Below, piece by piece: positions 46,775 through 60,565 of a stretch of DNA of 64,000 nucleotides. Each line of letters opens with the position of its first letter. Position 1 is the stretch's first letter. Made by a program: the position numbers and the translations under genes. The notes beneath the pieces were generated by a model. The model was given only the letters and a program-made list of their open reading frames with translations, was not told where the DNA came from and ran no database searches. The stretch covers positions 29,398 through 93,397 of the forward strand of contig JAURVB010014033.1 of the NCBI GenBank assembly GCA_033002965.1, given 5' to 3'. The stretch comes from Piper betle. Its lineage: Eukaryota; Streptophyta; Magnoliopsida; Piperales; Piperaceae.

Positions 46775-49700
46775 ATGCACAGCTTCCTCCCAAAATGTTT
46801 TGCCCGCCGGCGATCTTCACTTCCTTGCCTTCTTGCCTCCCTCAGAAGCGTCTCTGCTCTGACTAACGAGATCGCAAGTGATGACTTACAAAGCCAAGTG
46901 GGTACTTTGATTATATTTTATATGACTCATATATTATGTAACCATTTATTCATCATGTCTTCCTCTTTTGCTTTTGGATTAGGTTTTATTTCAAGGCATG
47001 TCCAACTCAAGGGCGGCTATTCTCAATAGACCTTCGTCTCTAAATGCTCTCACTACTGCTATGGTGAGCTCGTCCTTTCACTCAGTTAGGTTTTTAGGAT
47101 TTGCTTGATGTGCATTTTAAGTGGATAGGACTGAAACCAACAAATCCGTGTAAAAGTCACATAGACCCCACTGATCGTTGGGGTGCAATTCGTTAATATC
47201 AAATATTTTTCATCTACATCATTGAAATTTGTCCAAAAATAATAAAATGATGAATTTTTCAACATTAAATGGTGATTGGTTAGAAAAGAAAATTTTGTTG
47301 AAATTTCAATATAATTTTATTACTTTTTTGTTATAATTATAATTATATATGAAATATCAGAACCAATAACATGATGTTTGGCCAAGCACATTCAGTTTTT
47401 GAAAATTCCAATGGGCTGTTTGGGGATGGTGGAGGGAGAATGTGAAAGAGTTAGGGAAGATTGAAGATGAGTTGGGGGAAGTGTGGCCCCTAATACTGCT
47501 GAAACATTTTTCATCTACATACATTCCTTGCTTGAGCATATACAAACACTAAAACCATAACCTTCAGGGCTTGTTGTTGCTGGTTCTTGCCTAGTTTCTA
47601 TTCATGGCATTTTGCTTAGGGAATTTTTCAGTGTCAAGTGTAATTGTGGAAGATAATTTGTAGGGTGCTCGGCTGACGAAGCTTTATGAATCATGGGAAG
47701 ATAACCCCGATATTGGTTTTGTTGCTATGAAGGTAAAAACTGGAAAGCTTAAAAGTAAAGCTTTTTATGCTAGCATTGTGAGTGTAAGACATATATATTA
47801 TTTTGAACTATCAGATTTGTCTATTATGTGAAGGGCAGTGGAAGGGCATTTTGTGCTGGTGGAGATGTCGCGCTTTATCACTTGATGAATGAAGGTATTT
47901 GATTTCTATTTCTAAATGACGAGTTTTCAATATGTTCAACAGAAGTATGGGACTATTGTGCTGGATCATGTCATAATGTGGTAGTTAATTTGATGTCTTT
48001 TACCAGTTCACTTGAACAGAATAGTTATCATCTTTATTTGGTTTAAGGCTATTTGATTGATTGTTTGAAGCTACTGGTTGGTATCATCCATAGTGTCATT
48101 GTGCATAGTTAGTCATTTCAATAATTTTATATTTAATTGGTTGATTTATCTTGTCTTTGCCTTTGCACTTTTTTTTTCATATTTATTAATCCAAAGTAAA
48201 TTCTGGTACAAAAGAAAATCCTTCGATGCTGGAAAGTGAGGAAGAGTGTAAAGGTTTTTTCGAACGTTATACAAATTCATTTATGTTTTGGGTACCTATC
48301 TGAAGCCACACGTGAGTTTTGTCTCTTGGATCCTATGCTATGTTATAGTAACCTGGCTTTTAAGCTGCATATCAGCATTAAAGAAGAAAGTTTTTGTTTC
48401 ATTCTCCAAATTTGACTTAATTTATAAGTATGTAATAGTAGATGAAGCTTATTAGTAATTATGTCAGTTACCATCAGTTATATGCGCTGTTGTCTCTGAT
48501 TAGGCCACCATTGTGCTGGAAAGAGGGTTAAGAAGCTTTTGATGTAGTCATTAATGCTATCTCTTCCCTTCTCAGTTATAAAATATCAGTAAAAGTGCTT
48601 TGAGGATTTTACAAATTACGTAAATGAATCCATGAAGGTCAGATTGGGATCAAGCATGTGGGCTCCCTATTTTGGCTCCCTTTCAATTATTTTTGAAGGT
48701 CCAAAGGATAGAACGCTCTAAATGAAGGACAAAACTTGCAATAGCAGACTTCATTATATCTACATCTTATAATTGGCTGTCTAGTCTCATGACTTCATTG
48801 ATTTGTCTATTTTCATTTATATGCTACCTCTTTTAGTTCCTGATTGTCTTTGATCGGTACCTTTTTAGGTGGGAATTTTGGATGGAATCACTATGGGTGG
48901 TGGAGCTGGAGTTTCTATTCCGGGCAGCTTTTGTTTTGCAACTGATAAAACTGTACGCTTCATATAAGTGGTTTAATCTTTATTGAACCGGCTGGCTGCT
49001 TGTCGATGTTAAACTTTGACAATTCTTTACCAAGATATGATGAATGTACGAGTGGAAAAGCTTCTTAAATCACTACTTTACAATTACGAATCTGCTGTAG
49101 CTGTCGAATTAGAATTAAGTCTTTTTGTTAGTTGTGTGTGCAGCATATGATTGGTGGACTGTCTTTTTGTTGATGTTTGTTGAGCTCTTTTGTTGACTAC
49201 GTCATTTGTCTAACATGAAAGATGTTTGTTCTGGTGTGCTCCTTTTTTATTGTCATTCACAGGTTTTTGCGATTCCTGAAACTAAAATTGGATTTCATCC
49301 AGATGCTGGAGCTTCATTTTACCTTTCACACCTACCTGGCTATCTAGGTAAGCTTTTGGTCATTTTGCCATTCCCCATTAGCCATGCATCAATGTATATT
49401 TGTTGGATTACCACATTTTCTTTGCACATATGAGTATGATGATCATCTGGTTGCATTTTTGTTGTTTTCATTATTAAATAGCATGTCATTTTTTGATGAA
49501 ATTGAAAAAAATGGTTTTGGGTTATTATATTACCTCATATCAGTCATTTTAGTTGGATTTCCTTTTTTTCTCATGCAATATAGCATTCTCAATGGCTATC
49601 TTGTTACATTTTTATCTTTTATTTCTGAAAAAAACTAGTTGTCTTCAACATATAATGGACTCTTTTCATTACGGGAAACTAAGTTTTTATCTTGCTAAGT

Positions 49701-52700
49701 GCTCCATCTAGTTTTGAATTTTCTTTGTTTTTTATGGTTTTTGTTTGTTTTCTTTTCATGTTTTGTTAAGGTGAATATTTGGCTCTTACCGGTGAAAATC
49801 TTGATGGACCTGATATGATTGCCTGTGGCCTTGCTACCCACTACTGTCTCAACACTGTATGGATGGCTCATTATATTTCTTACCTTCTTGTTACTAGTGC
49901 TAAACTTCCATGAGCTGATTTCATTCTGCGTGACAGAGACTTAATTGGCTTGAAGATTGTCTAGCCAATTTGATTACAGATGATCCTTCTGTCATAGAAA
50001 ATAATCTTGACCAATTTGGTGATCTTGTCTATCCTGATCCGAAGAGTGTCATTCGCAGGTGGCTTGACTCTGAAAAGTTTTTAGCTCTTGCTTGAGAATT
50101 TGATAGATTTAGGTTGCTCAATAGTTATAGTAATTGGAAGAATTTCACTTCTGCTTTCAGAATTAATCTTATTTTGTTTTGAAAAATATGTTCATGAATA
50201 GTTGATCTTATTCATCTTATGAATTTCACTACTTGTGTCTTTGGGGCAGAATCAAAATTATTGATAAATGTTTTAGCCATGAAACAGTTGAGGAAATAAT
50301 TGATGCGCTGGTAAATGTTCTTACTACAAGCTTTTAAATAATTGAGTTGAATTCTTTTATTCTGCCTGTAGAACAGTAGAACAAAAGACAAGAAAAAGAC
50401 AATGATTTAGGAGAACTAATGGCAACATCAATTATCGAGAGCTCATAGTAACATCAATTTACGGAAGATAATAAGAATAAAACATACAATAAACATTGTG
50501 AACTTTATTAAGACTCCTCCATGGTTTACTTTCCTGCCGGATCTCAATAAGATTCCTGTGAGAACTCGATCTTGGAAGGGTGTTGGGGCAAATGTGCTGT
50601 AGAGAAGATCTCCCCCTCTTGCAGGATTTCCAATGGTCTTTCGTGATCTCCCGGTGAGAAGGCAGGAGGAGAAGGGTAGATGAAGATGACTTTGGCGGCC
50701 GTGGTAGCAGCATAGGCTGTCGTGAAATGATGATAGGGACTGGTGCAAAATGATGACCTTGGTAACAGGAGAAAAAGAACGGTGATGTTGTCATTTTTCT
50801 GGCTGAGCCAAGAGTAGAGTGTGAGGGGAAAGGGCTGGGTGGGATGGGAAGTGGGGGGACAATGCTTGGGTTTTCTCTTTTAGAAGTGATTTTCCATTTT
50901 GATCCACAACTGATTTATTAGAGGATACGATTCACCCATTTTATTGTCCACGCCAGGAATTTTATGGTCTGTTGTCTAGATGTCCAAAGGATAAGTTGTC
51001 CATTTAGTTGACAAGTTTAACCATTTTCAATTTTTTTCCATTTTGTCTAAAATTTAATTTATTATAAAGGTCAATTAGAGCAAATATGAATGTGCATTTA
51101 ATCTATATATCCATTCAACTTGTCCACATGTATAATTATTTGTCCATGTTGAAATTAGGTATTAAGATGGAACAATAGGATATAAGAAATAGGAAATAGG
51201 AGGTAGGATGTTAAATGTGTTGTCTTTTATAAGAATGATTCTGTTATAACTAACTCCATATTTACAAGAAAACTTTCTACTATATCTCACCTACAATTTG
51301 AACCACAACATAAGGATGTACTTAGTCAAATGCATACCGGCAAGAATAAATCATTATTAATATATCAATCGCAAGTTAGGATGAAGGATGAACCAGAGAA
51401 AGTTTGAAGCGTAGTTGAGAATGTTGATCCTTGGGTAGGGCCTTGGTTAAAACATCACTAACTTGCATCTTAGTGTTAACATGTCTAAATACAATGACAC
51501 TTTCACCTTTTCCCTAATAAAATGACAGGCCACTTCTATGTGTTTAGTCCTTTCCTGGAAGACTGGATTATTGGCAATATGAATAGGAACCTGATAATCA
51601 TATCATAACATCATTGATTCTTCAATAGGAAAGCCAAGCTCTTCAACTAACATTTTCTTTCATTTTAATTCAGCCGTTGCTATGCCATGGATCTATATTC
51701 TGCTTCAACACTTTATTTTGCAACTATGTTTTGCTTCTTGCTCTTCCAAATAACAAGATTTCCACCAGGCTTACTACAATAGCTACAATAACTACTAGTA
51801 AATTTCCTGTCAATTGGTCGAGCTTGCCCAGTCTGAGTCAACAAATGCTTGTATATCTAGTGGATTTCCACCCTTGTGTTTTCCATAGATAAAGCCTTTA
51901 TTTGAAAGCTCGTTCAAATACCTAAAAATCCTTATAATTGCATTCTAGTGAGGTTTCCTAGGATCTTGTATAAACTAGCTAACACTACTAATACCAAAGG
52001 ATAAATTTGGTCAGGTTACCATGAGGTAATAAAGCTTACCAACCAGTCTTTTATATTTTCCTTGACCGTCAAGTGGTTTTACATCTGTTGCAACTTGTGA
52101 GAGGTTTCCAAGGTTGTATCAATGCCCTTGGACTACAAACAACCTGTTTAAAACAACATGGCTCACATATTTCCTCTGGCTCAAAAGAAAACCTTTCTCA
52201 TTTCTATGAATCTCAATTCCTAAGAAATATTGTAGTTGTCCAAGGTCTTTAATGTGCAGCTTTGAATTCAACCAGTCTTTAGTCTCTTGAATGCCATCTT
52301 TATCATTGCCTGAAATTATAATATCATCTATATTCACAATCAAGATTATGCAACCTTTGAAAGTTCTCTTCATGAAGCCGGAATAGTCTGAAACAGTTCT
52401 AACATGTCCAAAAGCTATAACTATAGAGCTGAATTTCTCAAACCAGGCCCTTGGAGACTGTTTCAATCCATAGATTAATTTGTGAAACTTGCAGACTTTG
52501 CCACACTCCCCCTTGGAAACAAAACCATCATGTAGACCTCCTCTTGCAAGTCTCCATGTAGGAAGTCATTTTTCACATCATGTTGATGGAGCTGCCAATC
52601 CATATTAGCTGCAAGAGATGTACGTATTCAAACCAGGTTAAGTTTTGCCACAGGTGAGAATATTTCATTAAAATTAAGTCTTGTCTCTGATTATATCCCT

Positions 52701-55700
52701 TTGCTACAAGCCTTCCCGTAAGCCTCTATTGTCCCATCAGTCTTAAACTTAATTTTATAAACCCACTTACTGCCAAATGCTTTCTTTACTTCTGGCAAAT
52801 CAGTCAAGGTCTAGGTCTCTTTCTGTTCCAGAACTACAATCTCTTCCTCCATTGCTTGTTTCTACCCCTCATTAGATATGGCTTCATGGTAAGTGGATGG
52901 AATGTTATTTGCAGCCAAAGTCAAAGAGAAAATGGATGAAGATGAAGGAATGTCAGAAGTTGGTGTTAATGCTGTAGGCGGAACTTTATTATTCTAACAT
53001 ACACAAAAGGGGGATCAGCATATATAGTATTTCTATAATGAGTTTGATCAAGAACTAACACTGTGGTTGGTACTTCTAACAGAGAGGCTATTTGATGTTT
53101 TAGAATATAATGGAGTATTTTCGAAAAAAGTTACATCAGCTGATTAAAACATTTTCTTAGTGTAGGATTACGAAAAGCAATAACCTTTTTGTGACCTTGA
53201 ATATCCTAGGAACACACGCTTGAGAGCTTTTACATACAGTTTGTCACGTAGATGTTTGAACAAATTAACAAAACAGGTAGAATCCAACACTCTAGGTTCA
53301 AGTGGAAAGAGATATTTTGTTGGATGTAGCATTTTAAAGGAATTTTTGAGTTAAGGGTAGAACTAGGCATCTATTTATTAGGTCACAAGCTGTTAAGAGA
53401 ATCTCAGGCCAGTGATGTTTAGAAACTGACATGTTATGCACTAGACACCTAGTAACTTCCAGAAGATGGCCATGTTTTCTTTTAGATACTCTATTTTGTT
53501 GTGGAGAGTGTGAACATGATATCACATGGATGATGCCATTTCATGAAGATAATTATAGAATATTGCTGATTTATACTATTTAAGGCATTATCAGATCTAA
53601 GCACCTTAAGAACCGTGGAGTATTAAGTCTTAACTTCACTGTGAAATGATTTAGAAGAAGAGAATACTTTAGATCTGTCATGCATTAGATAACTTTTAGC
53701 TTTAGCTCCAATGCCCAAGATATCCATAGGTTTTGTAAGAGAAAGTCCAAGTTATGTCAACTTGATGCTGCATCTCTATCAATAGTGCAATATTTTACTT
53801 TGGAAAAAAAATAGCACAATATTTTACATGAAAGAATGACTTGAACATTCATGATTTGACTGTGGATATTGTGTTCCATTGTGTTGAATGGCATAATAGG
53901 ATCCATGTTGCAGACCCCAGCTTGGGATAAGCATGAGAAGAAGAATATTTTACATGAAAATGAAAGTAGCACAATATTTTGTTTCTGCACTGAAGAACCC
54001 AGCAATTGTGCTTTATAGTCATTGTCGAGATTTGAACAATAAACACATCCACAATTAGTTGGTTTTGTATCAAATACAGATTTAACCAATCAACTTTTGT
54101 AATGTGTTGACTGACTGGGCTGATATTTCCCACTATGTGGCAAACCCATATGCAGCTTCTTCCACTAAAATTTAAAATTTCAATATGCTTATCTCTACAT
54201 CCTAAGGAGCAATTCTGAGTTCTTGCATATACTGACCATTTCAATTGAAATTTGTTGGTCAAGTAGCTGAAACTAAAATGATATACTTGCCAATTAGTCA
54301 TCTATATCTACCAGAATCATGTAAATTGTCACCAATAGAAGGTTCTAGTTTATTTATTCATTCATTCATTTATTTATTTATATTCCTCAATTGGTGTGCT
54401 TACTGGTTTAACATTGGATGAATCTGTTTCAGCTAACACTTCCACGACATATTAATGCTGTGAGAGTAGATTTTCTTTCTTTGACTTTGATGTCTCTATA
54501 TTATGGCAGGCCTTCTAATCTTCTGCTTGAAAATAATTTTGCAAGTGCGTTTTGGCTATAACTATGCTTTCTACATTAATTTTTTTATGTCATTAACATA
54601 TACCTTGATTACATGTTTCTTTGTTTGATACACAATATAAAATGTGAAGTTTGCAAGACTTCTGACTTAACCAGAACTTAACAAAATATAAAAATATGAT
54701 GTTAATAAAAAATAGTTTGACATAATCCTAATCATAACCAACTGTGAAAACCAAATACAACTGCAAGTCATGAACAAAATGAATTATAAGTACAGCTTAG
54801 GAAGCTGAGATCTATAGCACCAAAGGTAACAAACAATGTAAACTGTAAGCATCTAGAAGTAATTATTTGCTGCACGTAGCATGTTTTATGCTTGTTATCC
54901 ATGGAAAGTCTGCTGTAGGATCTTTCTATGTTCTGTGCATCTTAGATCCACATTCTTCAACATTATTTCATACCACTCATAAATATTTGTGCAGGGAAAT
55001 GAAGCAACAAGGTCTTATGATGCGAAAACTGATTCAGCACTTAAGAAATTAAAGCAAGCATCTCCCTTGAGTTTAAAAGTTTCTTTAAAATCAGTAAGTG
55101 ACTATCTGAAGCTCATGTTTTTGTAATCTCGTTTGTGCTGTCACCTATGCTAGGCATAAATGCCGCCCCATGTGTGACCTATGTTAAAGATATATTCTGA
55201 TTTATAGATAAACTTTAAATTGAATGAGGAGATGGTAGATTATGATTTTAATGATAAACTGTAATTAAATGAATAGATTATAATAATTCAATATATTCTT
55301 TATATATATATATATTTGATTTGTTGAATCTCTTATTTTTCATTAGGGTGTGACTTATAATTAGATATAAACTCTAATTATATGAATAGATTATAATAAT
55401 ACAATATATTATTTATATTTTGTTGTATTTTGATTGGTTGAATCTCTTATTTTTCATTAGAGCTTGAGTTTTAGTACCCTTTTATTAATAAGTGTTGATT
55501 TGATGAGTTTTGCTTATTCTTATCAGTTAGTTTATTCAATATGATTATTTACGGGAAGTATTTCATGGTTGATGGTGCTTGCAGATTCGTTATGGTAGAT
55601 ACCAATCTCTAGATCAATGTTTGGTCAGAGAGTATCGAATGTCACTTCATGGAATTTCTAGAAAAATTTCAAGTGATTTTTATGAGGTCAAGTAATTTTT

Positions 55701-56048
55701 GCCTAAATGTTATTCTTTGGATTGCTTTGCTTTTGGCCTCCTTTTGCTTTTTCATGTAACTTTATTAGGTTATCTTCAATAGGGAGTTCGAGCACAATTG
55801 GTCGATAAAGATTTTGCTCCAAAGGTAAATTTATATCTTTCCTTCTGTGTGTGTGCATTTTCTTTTCCATTTTTTAAGAAAATTATGATGACTTGAATTT
55901 GTAGTGGGATCCTCCAATCCTAGATCAAGTACCAAATGACATGGTCAGTAGTTATTTCACCCGACCAGCTGTATTTGAGCCCGAATTAAAGTTACCTACA
56001 CTGAGAGAAGCTTTCATCCAAATGCAGAATCAGCAGTTTACACGGTGA
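46775..56048 (+). CDS. 3-hydroxyisobutyryl-CoA hydrolase-like protein, mitochondrial (14 exons, frame broken in exon 5)
   Basis: This crotonase-fold thioesterase family hydrolyses 3-hydroxyisobutyryl-CoA or related acyl-CoAs in valine breakdown. Exons by reading: 46775-46897, 46983-47063, 47664-47732, 47834-47894, 48197-48311, 48869-48952, 49263-49347, 49771-49856, 49937-50058, 50250-50310, 54995-55093, 55585-55686, 55783-55824 and 55905-56048. All introns are GT-AG and phases agree. The total is 1274 nt, one short of 425 codons. The Arg-rich N-terminus (MHSFLPKCFARRRSS) looks like a mitochondrial presequence. Family landmarks are RAAILNRPSSLNAL, FCAGGD, the oxyanion-hole glycines in GITMGGGAGVS, PETKIGFHPDAGAS (with the family's catalytic Glu and Asp), and a C-terminal LVDKDFAPKWDPP. 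Exon 5 has six T where seven are needed (48255-48260), so the frame shifts and stops. Either the copy is damaged or the base is an assembly error. An alternative 3' splice after codon CG (intron from 56046) would change only the last residue. Confidence 0.88.
50311..54994 (+). other. Intron 10 of the hydrolase gene, 4.7 kb, enlarged by transposon DNA
   Basis: It is the longest intron; the others are about 80-600 bp. Besides the copia remnant it holds 50440-51130, a minus-strand stretch with a C/T-rich leader-like part that may be a copia LTR. It also holds 53760-54300, unassigned, with repeated GCACAATATTTTAC words, and a TTTA/ATTC microsatellite near 54350-54390. The splice ends are intact. 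Confidence 0.75.
51390..53760 (-). pseudogene. Decayed Ty1/copia pol in intron 10
   Basis: On the minus strand, integrase comes first: LRSDNA near 53600, then a PQQN block at 53334-53525 matching the copia integrase core (SPQQNRVS, HLLEVTRCL, LTACDLINR). Reverse transcriptase follows (52119-52466, with IDDIII for the catalytic pair and LGQLQYFLGIEI), then a trace of RNase H near 51660-51760. Integrase before reverse transcriptase is the copia order. The element is antisense to the gene and broken by many stops. Its LTR ends were not resolved. Confidence 0.82.
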
Positions 56049-56713
56049 TTTATAATACCTGGTATTTTGTATTAAATTCTATAAGTATTTCATTGACTAT
56101 ACTTGTTTGAAATCTTCGCAGATGCTAATTTATTGTTCAGAAAGCAAAGAAAAATTACTGCCATCAGCAGGGGCCGTTGACAGCAGGCACTTGGGGTTAA
56201 CCACAACAATGATGCTGCTTGCTGATTTCTATGCTGAATAGTACTTTACATTTTATACTTGAAATGGCGAACTTGGCAACGTTGGAAGGTTATTTTATAA
56301 ATGGTACATCGATATCTGCACAACTTTTTCGGTTTTAGGACAGAGGGGCCGCCGTGATTATTTGTGGCTTTGAAGTGTGGGTCGCAATAGCACTATGCTC
56401 GTCTTTTCTCGTCCATTTGGTTGATTGTTATTATTATTTGAAGCTTAATGTCACATGAAAATTTTTGTCAGGTGCACCTTATTGTTGGAAGCTAATAGCA
56501 AAGGTTCTTCTATCTGGGAAATCAGAAGTTCTTCAAAACTCGTTCGATCTCGAGCTGAACACAAGTTGTGTTCGGCTGGCTTACTCGTTTAGCAGCCCAA
56601 CTAGAGGTAGAGGGAGATAGTGTATAGTTACATTTACTCATAACTAAGCAAGACATACTAAAAATAAAATTTAATTTTATACATAAATCATTATTAAATA
56701 ATAAGACATATTA
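56049..56713 (+). other. 3' flank and probable 3' UTR of the hydrolase gene
   Basis: AT-rich, with no further coding exon recognised. A GT...CAG pair (56046 to about 56120) could remove a short 3' intron. The poly(A) site cannot be fixed from sequence alone. It ends at a family C LTR at 56714. Confidence 0.45.
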
Positions 56714-59700
56714 TGTAACACCCTGTTTCAAAATATGAAATACATGAATGAGAACAATTGGGTTTTAACATATCCTACATGCATGTCATAATGTACAAAT
56801 AAAAATAAGACAAATTAATAAATGAGAAACCAAAAGAAAATATATATACTACTATGTAAAAACGGACAAACTTTCCCCTTAAAAGTGTATCAAAATATGA
56901 CAAAACATAATAATTTACCACAGCATTCCATTATTATCTCATTTGTTTTCATCTAAGCCGAGGCTGAACTCCAAGGCTCCCTGCTCATTCACATCTATCT
57001 GTTCATTTCATAACAAGCAATTCATCAAGACAAAAATATTCTAATTATCATTCACATAGCATTAACACATCATCATTATACGTTACACGCGGCAGGTACA
57101 TGTGTGCGCGGTTCTGTGCTGCTCCTCCGCAGTCCCGACAGTTTTCATCGCTCGCATTCCTCACATACATATATATAGAAAAATTGTTAGTAACGAGTGT
57201 TACCGGTCCAAAAAATAACTAATATGAATCTGGCAGAAGAGGGCAAACTCTCCCGTTGAATAAAAACCATATACTTCCTCAAGAACTTTCATCAGGGCAC
57301 ATACAGGAGCCGTTGCCCTCGGGTCGACAGCATCCCCTTTCTTTCTCATTCTCATACCTTAGCCATTTCTCTATCGCTTCTCGCATCAAATCTCATTCCT
57401 TTACGCCCTCTGCACCTTCCATATTACTCCTGGCCTTGAGCACGAAAGCCGAGTACTCTCAGGCAGTCGCCTTTAGTACCCTTTGAAATCACAAGTCTAG
57501 ACATGCGCTGCAATACTAGTACCCATGAACCTCCACACTTCTCCGGGTTTGAGGAACTCAAAGGTGGAGTTGTTAGGATCCTCGGGAATGAAACGGCCCG
57601 CACACCATTCCAGAGCCCACTATCGACACATACATGCCCGCTCGCGTAGCACGGTAGTCGGATTTCCCTCATTCAATCTCTCACAAAAATGCGAAAACTA
57701 TACATATATATAGGTCTGGGTTGGGATTTATATAATAGGCCCGAAGGCAACGTGAGTTGGATCTGAAGTTCGAAAACAAACTCGAGGGATCTCATCCTCG
57801 AGGGTCATTAATCTGGAAGAATTGTTGGCTAAATGGCCCGAGTTAAGTGGGATCCGATAAAATGCCACTTAACACGTCCTGCATGTAATAAATCAAATAA
57901 ACAATAGAATAGCGTAAAACAGAGAACGAGTCCTAAATGGACCTGGTAGAAGATCCAAACGGGTCCACGCGCCTAGGCGGCGAGCTCCTACACCGTACCT
58001 ACACAATCAAGCTAAAAACTAACCCCACAAGATGAATCACACATCCTATAGCACGCACACACAATCAACACAATCACGCATCAATCAACACACATCAATC
58101 TATATCAATTCTAGCAAGTCTACTTAGGCTAGTTTGCATTAGATCACGATCATTACCTAGTTACCTAATTAGTTTCTTAGCCTTCATTTTTAACACCACT
58201 CAATCAAACAAATTTCATATTTTATCCTTAATCAAATCTACATTTATATATATTATTATAACACACAATTCACCAATCCTAGAATGCAATTCTAATAATT
58301 AATACTTTCAAATAATTAAGTTAAAATAAATTATACCTCGCGTCTTCGAAAATCGGCGACGGCTAGGGTTTCCGTTTCGTGGCTCGAAACTCGAATTCGG
58401 CACCTAGCGGCGTCCGAAGCCCAATCAGATTGGATCGGGTGCATTCGGCGGATGATCTGGCGAATTTCCCACAAATCCAATTTTTCGGCGGTTTCGGTAG
58501 TTTTCCGGCGAGTGTCGGTGGTTTTCTGGCGAATTCCGGCGATGATTCGGGACGGGGCAATCAGGGGATCTATCGGCACCAGCTCGACGAGCTTGGTCCG
58601 ATGGTGGTGTCAAACAAAGCAGCCGGGGCGGCGATGGCCGTAGGCGGTGGCGTCGAAAATGGGTGGCGGCGGCGGCGTGCTCCGATCAGGGTGCGGCCGG
58701 CCTCGACGGCACTCGGGATGGTCATCGGCGACGGCGAGGGGTGGTCGTCGGGATCACAACGGCGGTGGCGGCGGCGGCGTCGCGGCTTGTGGGGCGATTC
58801 CGGCGTCGTGGTGGCGAGACGGTGGCTGGGGTGGGTCGTGGCGGCTCGGCGATGGCACGGCGGGGCGGGGCGGCGTTGCTCGGTGGCAGTGCTGTAACGA
58901 CCTGCCATTTTCACAATATTGTGGGCCTTATTGGCCAGGTGTTATTCACAATTAAGTAAATATGTCTAACATTTTTATTTAACAAAATATATAAAGATCC
59001 CATAGTCTTAGACCGTTTCCTAGTAGCCACACTTATTTCTCAAATAAATAATAAAAGGAGTCCTATATTTATTTTGCTCCATGCTCCAGTTGTCAATCAC
59101 CTAATTTCGTATCTGCACACCTGCGAAATCCCCATTATCTAATTGATAATTTAATTATTAAAATGCCCCATACTTACCTGGTTGCCATTCTACTTTAACA
59201 ATTCATGTAACGACCCCAAAACTCCCAGCTTTATTATAGTCAACCAGCGAAAGCCGGTATTCTCACCATGAATGGCGACCAACCAGTAACGTGGCGGCCT
59301 CCATTTGCTGCTATGGCATCTCCAACTTGGCCACCACATGGCAACCCTCAACCAGTCCTTGGCGACCCTCTTCCAGCTACCCAATCAGCAACCCCGACCT
59401 GACCATGGTGACTCCATGTCGGTCACATAATCAGCCCATGACCCATGGCAGCGTCTCCCTAGTCGGCTACATAAACAGCACCCGACTAGACCCATGGCGA
59501 CTACTCTAGTCAGCCACATAAACAGCACCCGACCAACATGTCTTCTTTTCCTTCCACCCAATTTCAGACCCCATCTTCTAGTCTACCCCACTGATCCTAT
59601 TGAAAAAAACCCCAAAGATCCAATCTTTATCTGCTGTTATCTCATAGAACTCGGACTACACCCTACATGGGGACCTTAATTTCACCATTCATGGTGGTTG

Positions 59701-60517
59701 ACCAGCAGCCATGGCGACCATGTCCTGCCCCATCAAGGTGACGACCAGCACCACCCCAAGCGACGACCAGTCTGCCCTTTCCATGGCGGATCCACGTCTG
59801 GCCAGCAACACCACCCATGGCAACACCACCCGTGGCAACACCAACCTAGTCTCCCTTCACGTTCCTGATTTACATCCCTCCCCGATGGTCTGACTCGGCC
59901 ACCCAAGGTGACTCCGTCCGGCCAGCCGCACCGCTGGGAGCACTCCCTACTTGCAGCACGTCAACCCAACTCACAAGGATGGAAGATGGTGTTGTTGCTG
60001 CTGCAAAAACAGTAAGACGTCCTCCTGGTTTTCTTCTTCCCTTGTTGATTTCTCATTTGATTCTTATGTTTATCATGTTTATGATTTATGCAACATGTGT
60101 ATGCATGCAATAGAAGAAAAAGAAAGGAAAAGAAATTACCCGAGCAAAGGAGGAAAACCAGCGTCTGTCCAAGGAGGAAAAAGATGTAGATGACGCTCTC
60201 CCCTTCTCCTTTTATCAAGAATAAGATGACGGCTAGGGTATGTGGAAACACCCTTCCACCGTAATTCCTTTAACCAGGTAATTGGGTAATCAACACGGTT
60301 CACATAACCATTTCACTTAACCTCTTAAATGGGTACATGGTTTAGTTTACTTAAATGGTTAAATGGATAAGTAATGTGGTCGATTCGACCGATTCAACTA
60401 GAATCGTCCGGTTAGAAATTAGTTTTCAATTAACCGGGTAATTCATACTTAACCAGGTAACGAATTTTTTTCCACGTTCGATCCCACCGCGTCGAACGTT
60501 ATTTATTATTATTATTG

Positions 60518-60565
<48 letters not shown>

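Noticed and set aside
46775..47029. Stand-alone 84-residue protein at the start of the hydrolase gene
   Set aside because: Only the first 41 codons are exon. The remainder reads through intron 1, and the family sequence resumes at 46983 after a canonical acceptor.
53757..54301. Two overlapping frames of 110 and 150 residues in intron 10
   Set aside because: Different frames of the same minus-strand DNA, with no recognised copia gag or other domain. Left unassigned.
58331..58959. Several overlapping Arg/Ala/Gly-rich reading frames
   Set aside because: They lie in the CpG-rich leader of a family C LTR and cross into the nested LTR at 58893. The homologous leader at 44300-44870 does not keep the proteins.
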